Assembly: GCA_964483805.1 (NCBI GenBank)
Contig: CAZADH010000204.1
Coordinates: forward strand, 1 to 11,458
Source: CAZADH01 sp964483805
GTDB lineage: Bacteria; Muiribacteriota; Ozemobacteria; Ozemobacterales; Ozemobacteraceae
Length of the DNA: 11,458 bases
Direction: 5' to 3'
This document shows, one piece after another, positions 1 to 6,011 of this stretch (position 1 is its first letter; each line of letters starts with the position of its first letter). The notes below the pieces were generated by a model that was not told the origin of the DNA, searched no databases, and was given only the letters and a program-made list of their open reading frames with translations. Made by a program: the position numbers and the translations under genes.

Positions 1-179
1 AAAGAACCAAGCGTTTTCGTGTGGGTAGGTCAACCGGAGAACCCAATGCGCCGAAACGTTGGCGGCACGCCGAGACAGGGTTTAACCCGGCCGTTGCGCC
101 CTCAGCGCACAGAAGCATCAGACGTGAGAACCCGATGATTGCTGAGTGAAGGTTCACTTTTGCCCCAGTCGCAGCAACC
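1..179. other. Left-edge stretch with no supported gene
   Basis: I see no convincing gene here. Two + frames are open from the left edge, one ending at TGA 136-138 and the other at TGA 147-149. Their third-position GC is only moderate, unlike the strongly GC-biased genes in the rest of the window, and neither peptide is recognisable. One could still be the 3' end of a gene lying mostly outside the window, for example a retron partner gene. The octamer GAGAACCC occurs twice here (37-44 and 126-133). Confidence 0.4.
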
Positions 180-208
180 TTGACGCCCGCCGGTGGCCAC
201 GGTAACCT
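180..208 (+). promoter_or_regulatory. Candidate sigma-70 promoter of the retron
   Basis: TTGACG at 180-185 matches the -35 consensus at five of six bases. It is followed after exactly 17 nt by TAACCT at 203-208, a weaker -10 that keeps the TA...T positions. The expected start point, about seven bases downstream, falls at about 215. That is the first base of the predicted a1 repeat of the retron RNA, so promoter and RNA structure support each other. This is inference from spacing and sequence only. Confidence 0.55.
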
Positions 209-214
209 CGAGGT

Positions 215-380
215 GAGGCGGCAGGGTGTTGGGGGCTTCGTGCCGGCACGATGTTCCGTCGTGCGTGCTCTGAGATCGACTTAGCCTGGGGCTTCGTGGG
301 GGTATATCGGGCCCACTGCGTGTTCCCGATATACCCCCACGAAGCACGTAGCAGGCGGTGTTGCAGCCCCCTGCCGCCTC
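215..380 (+). ncRNA. Retron msr-msd non-coding RNA
   Basis: This is the predicted template and primer RNA for the reverse transcriptase downstream. The ends are a perfect 12-bp inverted repeat: a1 GAGGCGGCAGGG (215-226) and a2 CCCTGCCGCCTC (369-380). With one mismatch the pairing extends inward (228-231 with 364-367). Next come two short msr hairpins, 246-251/259-264 and 270-274/280-284. The msd hairpin follows: a perfect 21-bp stem, 291-311 with 325-345, and a 13-nt loop. This order (a1, small hairpins, one long hairpin, a2, then RT) is the known retron layout. The priming G should lie just after a1, and the GGGGGC run at 231-236 is the candidate site. The cDNA would then cover roughly 285-365. 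Exact ends, branch point and msDNA length are inferred. Confidence 0.88.
291..345 (+). repeat. msd stem-loop (21-bp perfect inverted repeat)
   Basis: The left arm 291-311 begins GCTTCGTGGGGG and the right arm 325-345 ends CCCCCACGAAGC. All 21 positions are complementary, around a 13-nt loop (312-324). A stem this long with no mismatch is unusual for a terminator, and no T-run follows it directly. Its place inside the a1/a2 repeats marks it as the msd part that is copied into DNA. Confidence 0.9.
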
Positions 381-538
381 TTCTGATTGTTTTTCGGAGG
401 GTGATCGATCGCGAGACGTTGTCGTGCCGGGGCGCGGGGTGGGGCGGGGCCGACGTTTGGCCGTGGCCACACCAGCGAGAACCGGTTGGAGATGGGGCTG
501 CGGGCCGGTTCGCTGCGAAGAAGGGGGAAGGGATCCAC
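381..538 (+). promoter_or_regulatory. Leader between retron RNA and RT
   Basis: This untranslated stretch of about 158 nt separates a2 from the chosen RT start. It opens with a T-rich run (TTCTGATTGTTTTTC, 381-395). Just before that, a local hairpin AGGCGG/CCGCCT (353-358 with 374-379) can form in competition with a1/a2 pairing, so the junction could act as a partial terminator that limits RT expression. The RT frame happens to stay open through the leader, but the translated peptide is rich in Gly, Arg and Trp and looks non-coding. A Shine-Dalgarno-like GGAAGGGA lies at 526-533, five bases before GTG 539. Confidence 0.5.
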
Positions 539-1549
539 GTGGTGGCAAATCTGCGGTTTCGCACCATCCTGGGCAGTTGGAGCCCCACCTTGCTGTCGCG
601 GACCGACGACCTGTGTCGCCTGCTCGAGATCGATGCCCGACAACTCGACTGGCTCAGCGAACCCCGGGGCATTGGTACCTTCATCGGCCAGCATGGCTCA
701 CACTCGTGTAATTACATGGTAAAGAAAATTGCCAAGCGTCGCGGCGGCATCCGGTTGCTGATGGCCCCGAGACCGCGTTTGCGAGCGGTACAGACCCGGA
801 TTCTGCGCGAACTGCTCGATCAACTCGAACCGCATCCGGCTGCGCATGGGTTTCGCCGCGGCCGCAGCATTCTCAGCAATGCGCGACCCCATGTCGGCAA
901 GAAGGTGGTCATCAACTGCGACCTGCGTGATTTCTTTCCGTCGATCACCTTTCCGCGCGTGTGCGGGTTGCTGGTCGGGTTGGGGTACACCGTCGAAATC
1001 GCCCGTGCCCTTGCTTTTCTGTGCACGACCCGGTTGCCGCTGACCCGCCGCCGTGTGCTGCCGCAGGGAGCGCCGACGAGCCCCGCGCTCAGCAATCTCA
1101 TCGCCTACGGCCTCGATATCCGGTTGGCCGCGTTGGCGAAACGGTTGGGGTTCACCTATACGCGCTACGCCGACGATTTGACGTTCAGCGGCGACCGCGT
1201 GCTGGCCGGGGCGCTGCTGAAACGGGTGCGCGCCATCGTCGCCGACGAGGGGTTGGCGCTCAACGAGAAGAAGGTGCGCACGCAGCGGCGCGGCTCATGC
1301 CAGCGGGTGACCGGCCTGGTCGTCAACCGCGAAGTTACGGTGAACCGCCAGGAACGACGCCGGTTGCGCGCCATTCTGCACCAGGCCGGCAAAACGGGTC
1401 TGGAGGCGCAGAACCGGGCCAAGGTTGACCAGTTTCCCGCGCACCTGCGGGGCCGCATCGCCCACGTGGCCCACGTCTGCGCCCGGCACGGACGGCCGCT
1501 GGCCGATGCGTTGAGCGCGGCGTCGAGACGCGACGAGAACCCTTCGTAG
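539..1549 (+). CDS. Retron reverse transcriptase
   Basis: About 336 aa, the normal size of a retron RT. It should copy the msd part of the upstream RNA into a branched msDNA, primed from a 2'-OH of a G in the msr. Visible motifs, numbered from GTG 539: a substrate/nucleotide-binding block IRLLMAPRPRLRAVQ (about 71-85), HGFRRGRSI (103-111), the retron region X signature NARPH (NAxxH, 114-118), region A with catalytic D128 in DLRDFFPSI, LPQGAPTSP (174-182), the active site YADD (210-213), and the region Y signature VTG (257-259). NAxxH plus VTG separates retron RTs from group II intron and diversity-generating RTs. The frame is open from ATG 251, but that ATG lies inside the msr, so I chose GTG 539, preceded by GGAAGGGA; GTG 542 is the alternative. 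No nuclease, protease or other effector domain is fused. I cannot assign the retron type. Confidence 0.93.
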   Translation: MVANLRFRTILGSWSPTLLSRTDDLCRLLEIDARQLDWLSEPRGIGTFIGQHGSHSCNYMVKKIAKRRGGIRLLMAPRPRLRAVQTRILRELLDQLEPHPAAHGFRRGRSILSNARPHVGKKVVINCDLRDFFPSITFPRVCGLLVGLGYTVEIARALAFLCTTRLPLTRRRVLPQGAPTSPALSNLIAYGLDIRLAALAKRLGFTYTRYADDLTFSGDRVLAGALLKRVRAIVADEGLALNEKKVRTQRRGSCQRVTGLVVNREVTVNRQERRRLRAILHQAGKTGLEAQNRAKVDQFPAHLRGRIAHVAHVCARHGRPLADALSAASRRDENPS

Positions 1550-1608
1550 AAGAGAGCAAGCCCTCGAGCCGCAACCATTCGGCGAGTCTGGCTCGATGCT
1601 GGGTTCTC
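1535..1608 (+). repeat. Nested inverted repeats at the RT 3' end
   Basis: An outer pair GAGAACCC (1535-1542) and GGGTTCTC (1601-1608) encloses an inner pair TCGAGCC (1564-1570) and GGCTCGA (1590-1596). Both are perfect. The structure spans the RT stop codon and most of the gap to the convergent secreted-protein gene. It may stabilise the 3' end of the RT transcript or end transcription. No clear T-run follows, so an intrinsic terminator is not certain. Confidence 0.35.
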
Positions 1609-1633
1609 TGGTTTTCGCGAACGTGCCTGAGAT

Positions 1634-2452
1634 CTACCGGGTTTCAGGTGCCCCGGTGCCGTGCAGGGTTTCGAACCGGCGGCGCAACGCGAGCAGGCGT
1701 GCGACGCTGTGCGGCAACGCCTCGAACGCTTGATCCTGGGGAAGCGAACCGAACAGGGCGCGCGCCACATCGGCGGCAGCGGCCGGATTCGTGGCCTCGA
1801 GGCGACGAATGGTGGCAAACCACCGGTGGGCCGTGGCCGGCGTGATGATCTGCGCAGTGTTCACATAGATCAGCAACTCGGGGTTGGGATCATCGAGAAC
1901 GGCCCGGCTGATCAGCATGCGCACCTTGAAAAACTCGTCGCGCTGGGTGATCTCGCACGAGTTCTGAATCGGAATGCCGTATCCAGGCTGGTTGACGATG
2001 AGGTTCGCCGGGCTCGGATGCGGCCAGCTCTTGATCGGCAGGAAGAGGTTGATGGCGTACTGATCGGTCGGGGTGCCCGATTGATCGCGCTCGAAATACG
2101 CCGACTGGATCGGTTTGTATTCGAATGTCAATACATCGAGACGCTTCTCGACATCGCGCAATACGAAGTATGTGCTGTACTGGGTCACCCCGGTCTTGAT
2201 CGGGATCTCTTTGGCCGCGTGCTGATAACCGGGCGCCCAGGCAGTGACTTTCAGCTTGCCGCCCGATTTGCTGGCGGTGATGTGGGCATGCGGGATGATC
2301 ATCATCGTGCTGCCACGGACATCGACCTCGATGGTATAGGCGCCGACCGTTTGGGTTGCGGCCTGCGCGGCCGAAACATGGGCGAGCAATACCACCACGA
2401 GCGCAAGAAAACCCACAAGACTCCGACGAAATGCCGTGTTGCGGTCGATCAT
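1634..2452 (-). CDS. Secreted protein of unknown function
   Basis: A 272-aa protein that I do not recognise as a family. Residues 1-31 form a classical signal peptide: basic start (DRNTAFRR), hydrophobic core (about 12-27) and an AQA cleavage site before residue 32. The mature protein is predicted to be periplasmic or exported. Its first half is rich in beta-prone segments (for example TIEVDVRGSTMMIIP and GGKLKVTAWAPGY) and suggests a beta-sandwich. The C-terminal part, about 205-265, is helical and alanine-rich. There is a single Cys in the mature protein and no obvious catalytic motif. The ATG is supported by GGAGGA eight bases upstream (complement of 2461-2466). It follows the chemotaxis receptor on the same strand with a gap of 98 nt and converges with the RT. 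It shows nothing expected of a retron effector. Confidence 0.8.
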   Translation of the reverse strand: MIDRNTAFRRSLVGFLALVVVLLAHVSAAQAATQTVGAYTIEVDVRGSTMMIIPHAHITASKSGGKLKVTAWAPGYQHAAKEIPIKTGVTQYSTYFVLRDVEKRLDVLTFEYKPIQSAYFERDQSGTPTDQYAINLFLPIKSWPHPSPANLIVNQPGYGIPIQNSCEITQRDEFFKVRMLISRAVLDDPNPELLIYVNTAQIITPATAHRWFATIRRLEATNPAAAADVARALFGSLPQDQAFEALPHSVARLLALRRRFETLHGTGAPETR

Positions 2453-2487
2453 TGCACGTATCCTCCGGTCGCGATTACGGCACCATG

Positions 2488-2493
2488 ATAATA
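2488..2493 (-). promoter_or_regulatory. Possible -10 element for the secreted-protein gene
   Basis: On the - strand this reads TATTAT, five of six consensus bases, in an AT-rich patch within GC-rich DNA. A start point near 2481 would give a leader of about 29 nt with the GGAGGA ribosome site in it. No good -35 hexamer is seen at the right distance, so confidence is low. The gene may instead be read through from the chemotaxis receptor upstream. Confidence 0.25.
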
Positions 2494-2550
2494 CGAAAGG
2501 TGACGCAACGGAAGGGTGACTGTTGGTCGCAAGAGTCTGGCGGGCGGATC

Positions 2551-4323
2551 TCAGCCTCCGCGCACCAGGTCGGTCAGGGTCTTCACCAGTACCCGTGTAT
2601 CAGCGGCCTGGGCGGTCAGATCTTGCGCCGAGGCCGCCGTCTCTTCGGCGGCTGCGGCACTGCCCTGCACGACCTTGTCCATCTCTTCGAGCGCTTTGTC
2701 GATCTGGTTGATGGCGACCGACTGTTCGCGGCAGTCAGTCGAGATCTGTTGCGACAGCGTCGTGATCTGTTTGAACGATTCTGTGAGGCGGGCAAAACCT
2801 TGCTGCGTCTCGCCCACGACCCGCTCGCCGCCCTGAACCTTGGCGAGATTGCCTTCGACCAACTCGGACGTGTCGCGCGCAGCGGCGGCAGACCGCACCG
2901 CGAGATTGCGCACTTCGGCGGCCACGACGGCAAAACCGGCCCCGGCGGTACCGGCCCGCGCCGCTTCGACCGCCGCGTTGAGCGCAAGCAGATTGGTCTG
3001 GAACGCGATTTCGTCGATGGTCTTGATGATTTTCGCGGTGGCCTGGCTGGCCTGCGCGATGTCCTGCATGGCGCTGACGAGCCGATCCATGGCCCGCGCC
3101 GCTTCGGCCACCAGTTTGTCGGCCTCGTTGGTGACGTTATTGGCAGATGCGGCGTTGTCGGCCGTGTGGTGAACGCGGGAACTCATTTCTTTCATCGTCG
3201 CCGAGGTTTCTTCGAGTCCCGCGGCCTGCTCGGATGCGCCCGACGCAATCGATTCGCTGGCCCGCGCCAGTTCGTGCGACGCCGCAGAAATGCGCTCGGA
3301 AGTCAGCGACAACGCCTCGACCGAGTGATCGAGCGGGGCCGAGATGCTGCGCACGGTGCCCCAAGTCAACGGCACGATACAAACAACGAGAAGAACGATG
3401 ATCGAAAGGGCACGCTGTGCCGCCGCCTGGGCATCGCGCAGGATGGTTCCGGTGACCTTCTCGATTCTGCGGTTCTCCATATCGATGATGCCGCCGAGGT
3501 CGTCGATCTTGGTCGTGATGGCGGCCCAGAACTGCTTCGGATCGCAGCCGAACTTGCCGGCCGTAGCCTTCTCGACAACGATGCCCATCGTTTCGCTGAC
3601 GTGTTTCCAGGCAGCACTGCCGGCTTTCGCTGCCAAGGTGTCGCGACTCGCCGAATCGAGCACGAGCAACGGCGAAGCCAGTTCACTGTCGATCGCTGCG
3701 GCGTAGGCGGAGATCTCGGCCAGATCATCGCGGTTGAGAGGCTTGTCGGCGGTGATGAAGGCGCTGACCCGCGCGCGGAAACGGCCTGCATACTCCTTCG
3801 CAGACTCGAGGATGATCTGCGACGCGATGTTCTTGCCGACACCCCGCGTCGTCGGGGCGTGCAGCAACCGGTGCTGAATCGTTTGCATCTTCTCGATCAA
3901 TGCGGTGTATTTACGGAAAAATACGGCCGCCGCTGCGCCGGGGGTCACCTCGCGGCGGATGCCGGCCAGGTCGGCGAGGGGTGCGAGCAATGTCGTGGCA
4001 TCCTCGGCGAGTGACGACTTCTGCATGGCGTTCTGCAACGGCGCAACTTTCCGGTCGGACGCAGCGCGCTGGGCCTGCAGATCGGTTTCGCCAATCCCGC
4101 CGTTGATGAACATGCCGGTTCGCCCGCGCTCGCGTTGCAGTTCGCGGACCAGACCCGAACATGCCATGAACAACTCGGTGTTCTGGGCCATGACTTCCGC
4201 GATGGCCGCCTCGCGCCGATTGGCGTCGTAGTAAAGGCCCGCGTAAAACAGAAAAGCCAACATCGGCAAGAGCGTGACAAGCGAGATCTTGGTAGCGAGT
4301 GAACGACTGGTGAACATGTGCAT
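2551..4323 (-). CDS. Methyl-accepting chemotaxis protein with NIT-type sensor
   Basis: A 590-aa membrane receptor that should signal to CheA/CheW. In order: a short cytoplasmic start, TM1 (about 13-30), a periplasmic helical domain of about 275 residues, TM2 (about 306-324), a short linker that is at best a degenerate HAMP, and a long cytoplasmic coiled-coil signalling domain. The periplasmic domain carries ELQRERGRTGMFI (about 61-73), the (S/R)ERGR-G hallmark of nitrate/nitrite-sensing NIT domains. The hairpin tip (about 438-480) is canonical: DEIAFQTNLLALNAAVEAAR followed by GAGFAVVAAEVRNLAVRSA. There is no C-terminal CheR-binding pentapeptide; it ends DLVRGG. The start ATG has GGAG eight bases upstream. 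It is transcribed divergently from azoR. The ligand is inferred from domain type; nitrate itself is not proven. Confidence 0.93.
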   Translation of the reverse strand: MHMFTSRSLATKISLVTLLPMLAFLFYAGLYYDANRREAAIAEVMAQNTELFMACSGLVRELQRERGRTGMFINGGIGETDLQAQRAASDRKVAPLQNAMQKSSLAEDATTLLAPLADLAGIRREVTPGAAAAVFFRKYTALIEKMQTIQHRLLHAPTTRGVGKNIASQIILESAKEYAGRFRARVSAFITADKPLNRDDLAEISAYAAAIDSELASPLLVLDSASRDTLAAKAGSAAWKHVSETMGIVVEKATAGKFGCDPKQFWAAITTKIDDLGGIIDMENRRIEKVTGTILRDAQAAAQRALSIIVLLVVCIVPLTWGTVRSISAPLDHSVEALSLTSERISAASHELARASESIASGASEQAAGLEETSATMKEMSSRVHHTADNAASANNVTNEADKLVAEAARAMDRLVSAMQDIAQASQATAKIIKTIDEIAFQTNLLALNAAVEAARAGTAGAGFAVVAAEVRNLAVRSAAAARDTSELVEGNLAKVQGGERVVGETQQGFARLTESFKQITTLSQQISTDCREQSVAINQIDKALEEMDKVVQGSAAAAEETAASAQDLTAQAADTRVLVKTLTDLVRGG

Positions 4324-4353
4324 GGCGGCAGCTCCGGTGTATGGCGTTCTTCA

Positions 4354-4373
4354 ATGATAGATCATGGTATCAT
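4354..4373. promoter_or_regulatory. Inverted repeat upstream of the chemotaxis gene
   Basis: ATGATA (4354-4359) and TATCAT (4368-4373) are perfect inverted arms with an 8-nt spacer. Within them ATCATGG is repeated directly (4361-4367 and 4369-4375). The site lies 31-50 bases before the receptor start codon, where an operator or promoter overlap would be expected. No protein can be named. Confidence 0.35.
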
Positions 4374-4490
4374 GGCGCGAGCGTAAGGCGACGTTAAGTA
4401 TCGTACGAGGTAATCTCCTTTTCAAGCAGACATCGTCCGACACTCGCGGTTGCAGAACCCCGCCACATGCTGGGTTGCTGGTGGGCGGAC

Positions 4491-4518
4491 TTGACTTTTA
4501 TTAATGGTAGGCTATCTC
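4491..4518 (+). promoter_or_regulatory. Candidate azoR promoter
   Basis: TTGACT (4491-4496), five of six -35 bases, is followed after 16 nt by TATCTC (4513-4518), a weak -10. The surrounding TTTTATTAATGG is AT-rich compared with the rest of the window. The predicted start near 4525 leaves a leader of about 38 nt before the azoR ATG. The -10 overlaps the inverted repeat at 4510-4525. Confidence 0.45.
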
Positions 4519-4525
4519 AATAGCC
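4510..4525. promoter_or_regulatory. Inverted repeat over the azoR -10 region (possible operator)
   Basis: GGCTAT (4510-4515) and ATAGCC (4520-4525) are perfect inverted arms around CTCA. The site overlaps the candidate -10 and start point of azoR, a classic position for a repressor. Azoreductase genes are often controlled by thiol- or quinone-sensing repressors of the MarR/DUF24 or TetR type. No such regulator gene is in the window, so this is inference. Confidence 0.4.
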
Positions 4526-4562
4526 AAGATGAAAACTCGTGACGCACAGGAGGACTCCCGCC

Positions 4563-5183
4563 ATGAAAACCTTGTTGCACATTATCGCATCGCCCCGTGG
4601 CGATGATTCGAACACCCTGAAGATCGCGGCTCCGATTCTCGAGCGCTTTCGCGAGCAGCATCGGGATGGCCGGGTCGACACCCTTGATCTGTTTGCCGAA
4701 TCCCTCCCGCCGATGACCGCGCCTGCTGCCAGCGGCAAGTATCAACTCTTGAGCGGCAAGGATCTCGACGAGCGGACGCAGCGCGCCTGGGCGCCGATTG
4801 TCGAACACATCGAGCGCTTCAAGAAAGCCGACATTGTACTGATCAGCACGCCAATGTGGAACTTTGGCATGCCCTACGTGTTGAAGCATTATTTCGACGT
4901 CATCCTCCAGCCTCGGCACACCTTCCGGTATACCGAAAACGGGCCCGAAGGTCTGTGTAAGGGCAAAAAAGCCATTGTCGTCAGCAGTCGGGGCGGCGAC
5001 TACCGCGAGGGGCCGGCCAAAGCCATGGACCACCTCGAGGCCTCGCTGAAGACGATGCTCGGGTTTATCGGTATTGCCGACCCGGTCTTCGTCAGCGCAC
5101 AACCGATGATGGGTGGCGGCCCCGAGGTCGCAGCCCAGGAACTCGCCAAGGCCGTGGCGGCGGCCAAAAAACTGGTCTTCTGA
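4563..5183 (+). CDS. azoR: FMN-dependent NADH-azoreductase / quinone reductase
   Basis: A 206-aa cytoplasmic flavoprotein of the flavodoxin-like AzoR (AcpD) family, at full family length. Such enzymes use NADH to reduce quinones by two electrons and can cleave azo bonds; the physiological role is usually quinone and electrophile detoxification. Visible: strand-loop-helix start LLHIIASPRGDDSNTLKIA with the FMN-phosphate loop (about 9-16), VDTLDLFAESLP, the flavin-contact motif STPMWNFGMPYVLKHYFD (about 97-114), HTFRYTENGPEGL, and VVSSRGGDYREG (about 138-149). The start is ATG 4563, preceded by a strong AGGAGGA (4548-4554) with an 8-base gap. An upstream in-frame ATG at 4539 lacks such a site and overlaps it. 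The gene stands alone, divergent from the chemotaxis receptor, with its own promoter and terminator. Confidence 0.92.
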   Translation: MKTLLHIIASPRGDDSNTLKIAAPILERFREQHRDGRVDTLDLFAESLPPMTAPAASGKYQLLSGKDLDERTQRAWAPIVEHIERFKKADIVLISTPMWNFGMPYVLKHYFDVILQPRHTFRYTENGPEGLCKGKKAIVVSSRGGDYREGPAKAMDHLEASLKTMLGFIGIADPVFVSAQPMMGGGPEVAAQELAKAVAAAKKLVF

Positions 5184-5349
5184 TCGAAGCAATACACTGT
5201 ATGGCGATGAACGGGTGACGGGTCGGTTGCACCGTCTCACACTTCGCTTGGGACCGCACTCTGTGGCGGCAACATACGGCATGGCGTGGGGTTGGCCCGG
5301 GGCCACCCAAGTGGGCGTTCAACCGCCGCCAGAACTCTGGTGTGAAACG
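5184..5349. other. Intergenic gap after azoR
   Basis: Between the azoR stop and the hairpin terminator I see no gene, RNA or clear repeat beyond short GC-rich self-complementary patches such as GGCCCGGGGCC near 5295. It probably forms the 3' untranslated region of azoR. Confidence 0.4.
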
Positions 5350-5384
5350 ACCCGGCGGGCTCAGTCCGCCGGGTTCTTGTTCTT
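5350..5384 (+). terminator. Intrinsic terminator between azoR and the response regulator
   Basis: CCCGGCGG (5351-5358) pairs perfectly with CCGCCGGG (5366-5373) around a 7-nt loop, and A5350-T5374 extends the stem. On the + strand it is followed by TTCTTGTTCTT, a T-rich tail suited to ending azoR transcripts. On the - strand it overlaps the last codons and stop of the response regulator and is followed by TCGTTTCACA, a weaker tail. It probably serves both converging genes. Confidence 0.65.
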
Positions 5385-6011
5385 CAGCAACCCCGGATAC
5401 AGGCGTTCGGTGCAGGTTGGGCAGATCCCGTGGGTGAACTCGGCCTCGGAGTGGTTCCGGATGTAGACTTCGATCTGTTCCCAGAAACCGTTGTCTTTGC
5501 GGACCTTCTTGCAGGCCGCGCAGATCGGGATCAGGCCGCTGAGCAGTTTCACCTTGGCCAACGCGTCCTGCAGGTCCTTGATCAGCTTCTCGCGTTCCTC
5601 GTGGTGCCGTTGTACCTCGCGTTTGCGGGTGACAATGGCCGTGCACCGTTCGAAGGCGGCGAGAAACTGGCGCGACTCGATCGGTTTGATGACGAACCGA
5701 TCGATGCCGATGTCGATGCAGTCGAGCAGATACGACGCGTCGTTGTGGGCAGTGGTGAAGATGATCGGCACCTCGGTGTCGCGCTGCCTGATCTGGCGGG
5801 CCATCTCGAGACCATCCATGGCCGGCATGCGAATGTCCGAGACGACGATGTCGGGGTTCGCCGATCGGTACAACTCGAGACCAAGCTGGCCGTTTTCGGC
5901 AGTCAGCACCTCGCGGCAGCGGCGGCGCAGCATTTGCGCCAGCCCGTCGCGGGCGGTGGCATCGTCTTCAACGTAGAGCACCCGCACATCGTGTTTGGTT
6001 TCTGAGGTCAT
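5361..6011 (-). CDS. Response regulator with C-terminal CxxC-CxxC domain
   Basis: A 216-aa two-component receiver. The receiver domain (about 9-125) has the acidic pocket E15/D16/D17, phospho-acceptor D59 in VVSDIRMPAMDG, T86/T87 and K109 in FVIKP. A charged coiled coil follows (about 125-155), then a small domain LSGLIPICAACKKVRKDNGFW...HGICPTCTERLYP with C164/C167 and C197/C200. Four cysteines in two CxxC pairs suggest a zinc or redox site. This tail recurs at the ends of PAS- and receiver-containing proteins of several phyla, and its function is, to my knowledge, undefined. There is no DNA-binding or diguanylate cyclase domain, so the output is probably protein contact. The ATG overlaps the kinase stop as ATGA, which indicates coupled translation and a cognate pair. 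Confidence 0.9.
   Translation of the reverse strand: MTSETKHDVRVLYVEDDATARDGLAQMLRRRCREVLTAENGQLGLELYRSANPDIVVSDIRMPAMDGLEMARQIRQRDTEVPIIFTTAHNDASYLLDCIDIGIDRFVIKPIESRQFLAAFERCTAIVTRKREVQRHHEEREKLIKDLQDALAKVKLLSGLIPICAACKKVRKDNGFWEQIEVYIRNHSEAEFTHGICPTCTERLYPGLLKNKNPAD

Noticed and set aside
291..345. The 21-bp inverted repeat as a transcription terminator or insertion-sequence end
   Set aside because: No T-run follows it, no transposase is near, and it sits within matching a1/a2 repeats beside an RT.
251..538. N-terminal extension of the RT from ATG 251
   Set aside because: The ATG lies in the msr hairpin and the extension translates both arms of the msd stem. The peptide has no domain-like composition, and GTG 539 has a good ribosome site.
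102..694. Three overlapping - strand open frames across the retron RNA and RT start
   Set aside because: They overlap each other, the structured RNA and the RT, show no motif, and are typical of chance frames in GC-rich DNA.
539..1549. Group II intron or diversity-generating RT
   Set aside because: NAxxH and VTG are retron signatures. There is no maturase or HNH domain, and I saw no intron domain V and no template/variable repeat pair.
1661..2488. A + strand open frame antisense to the secreted protein
   Set aside because: The - strand frame has a signal peptide and a ribosome site; the + frame has neither and is a shadow.
2356..4014. A 552-codon + strand open frame antisense to the chemotaxis receptor
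   Set aside because: Its residues are Arg/Gly-rich with no motif, while the - strand encodes a complete, canonical receptor.
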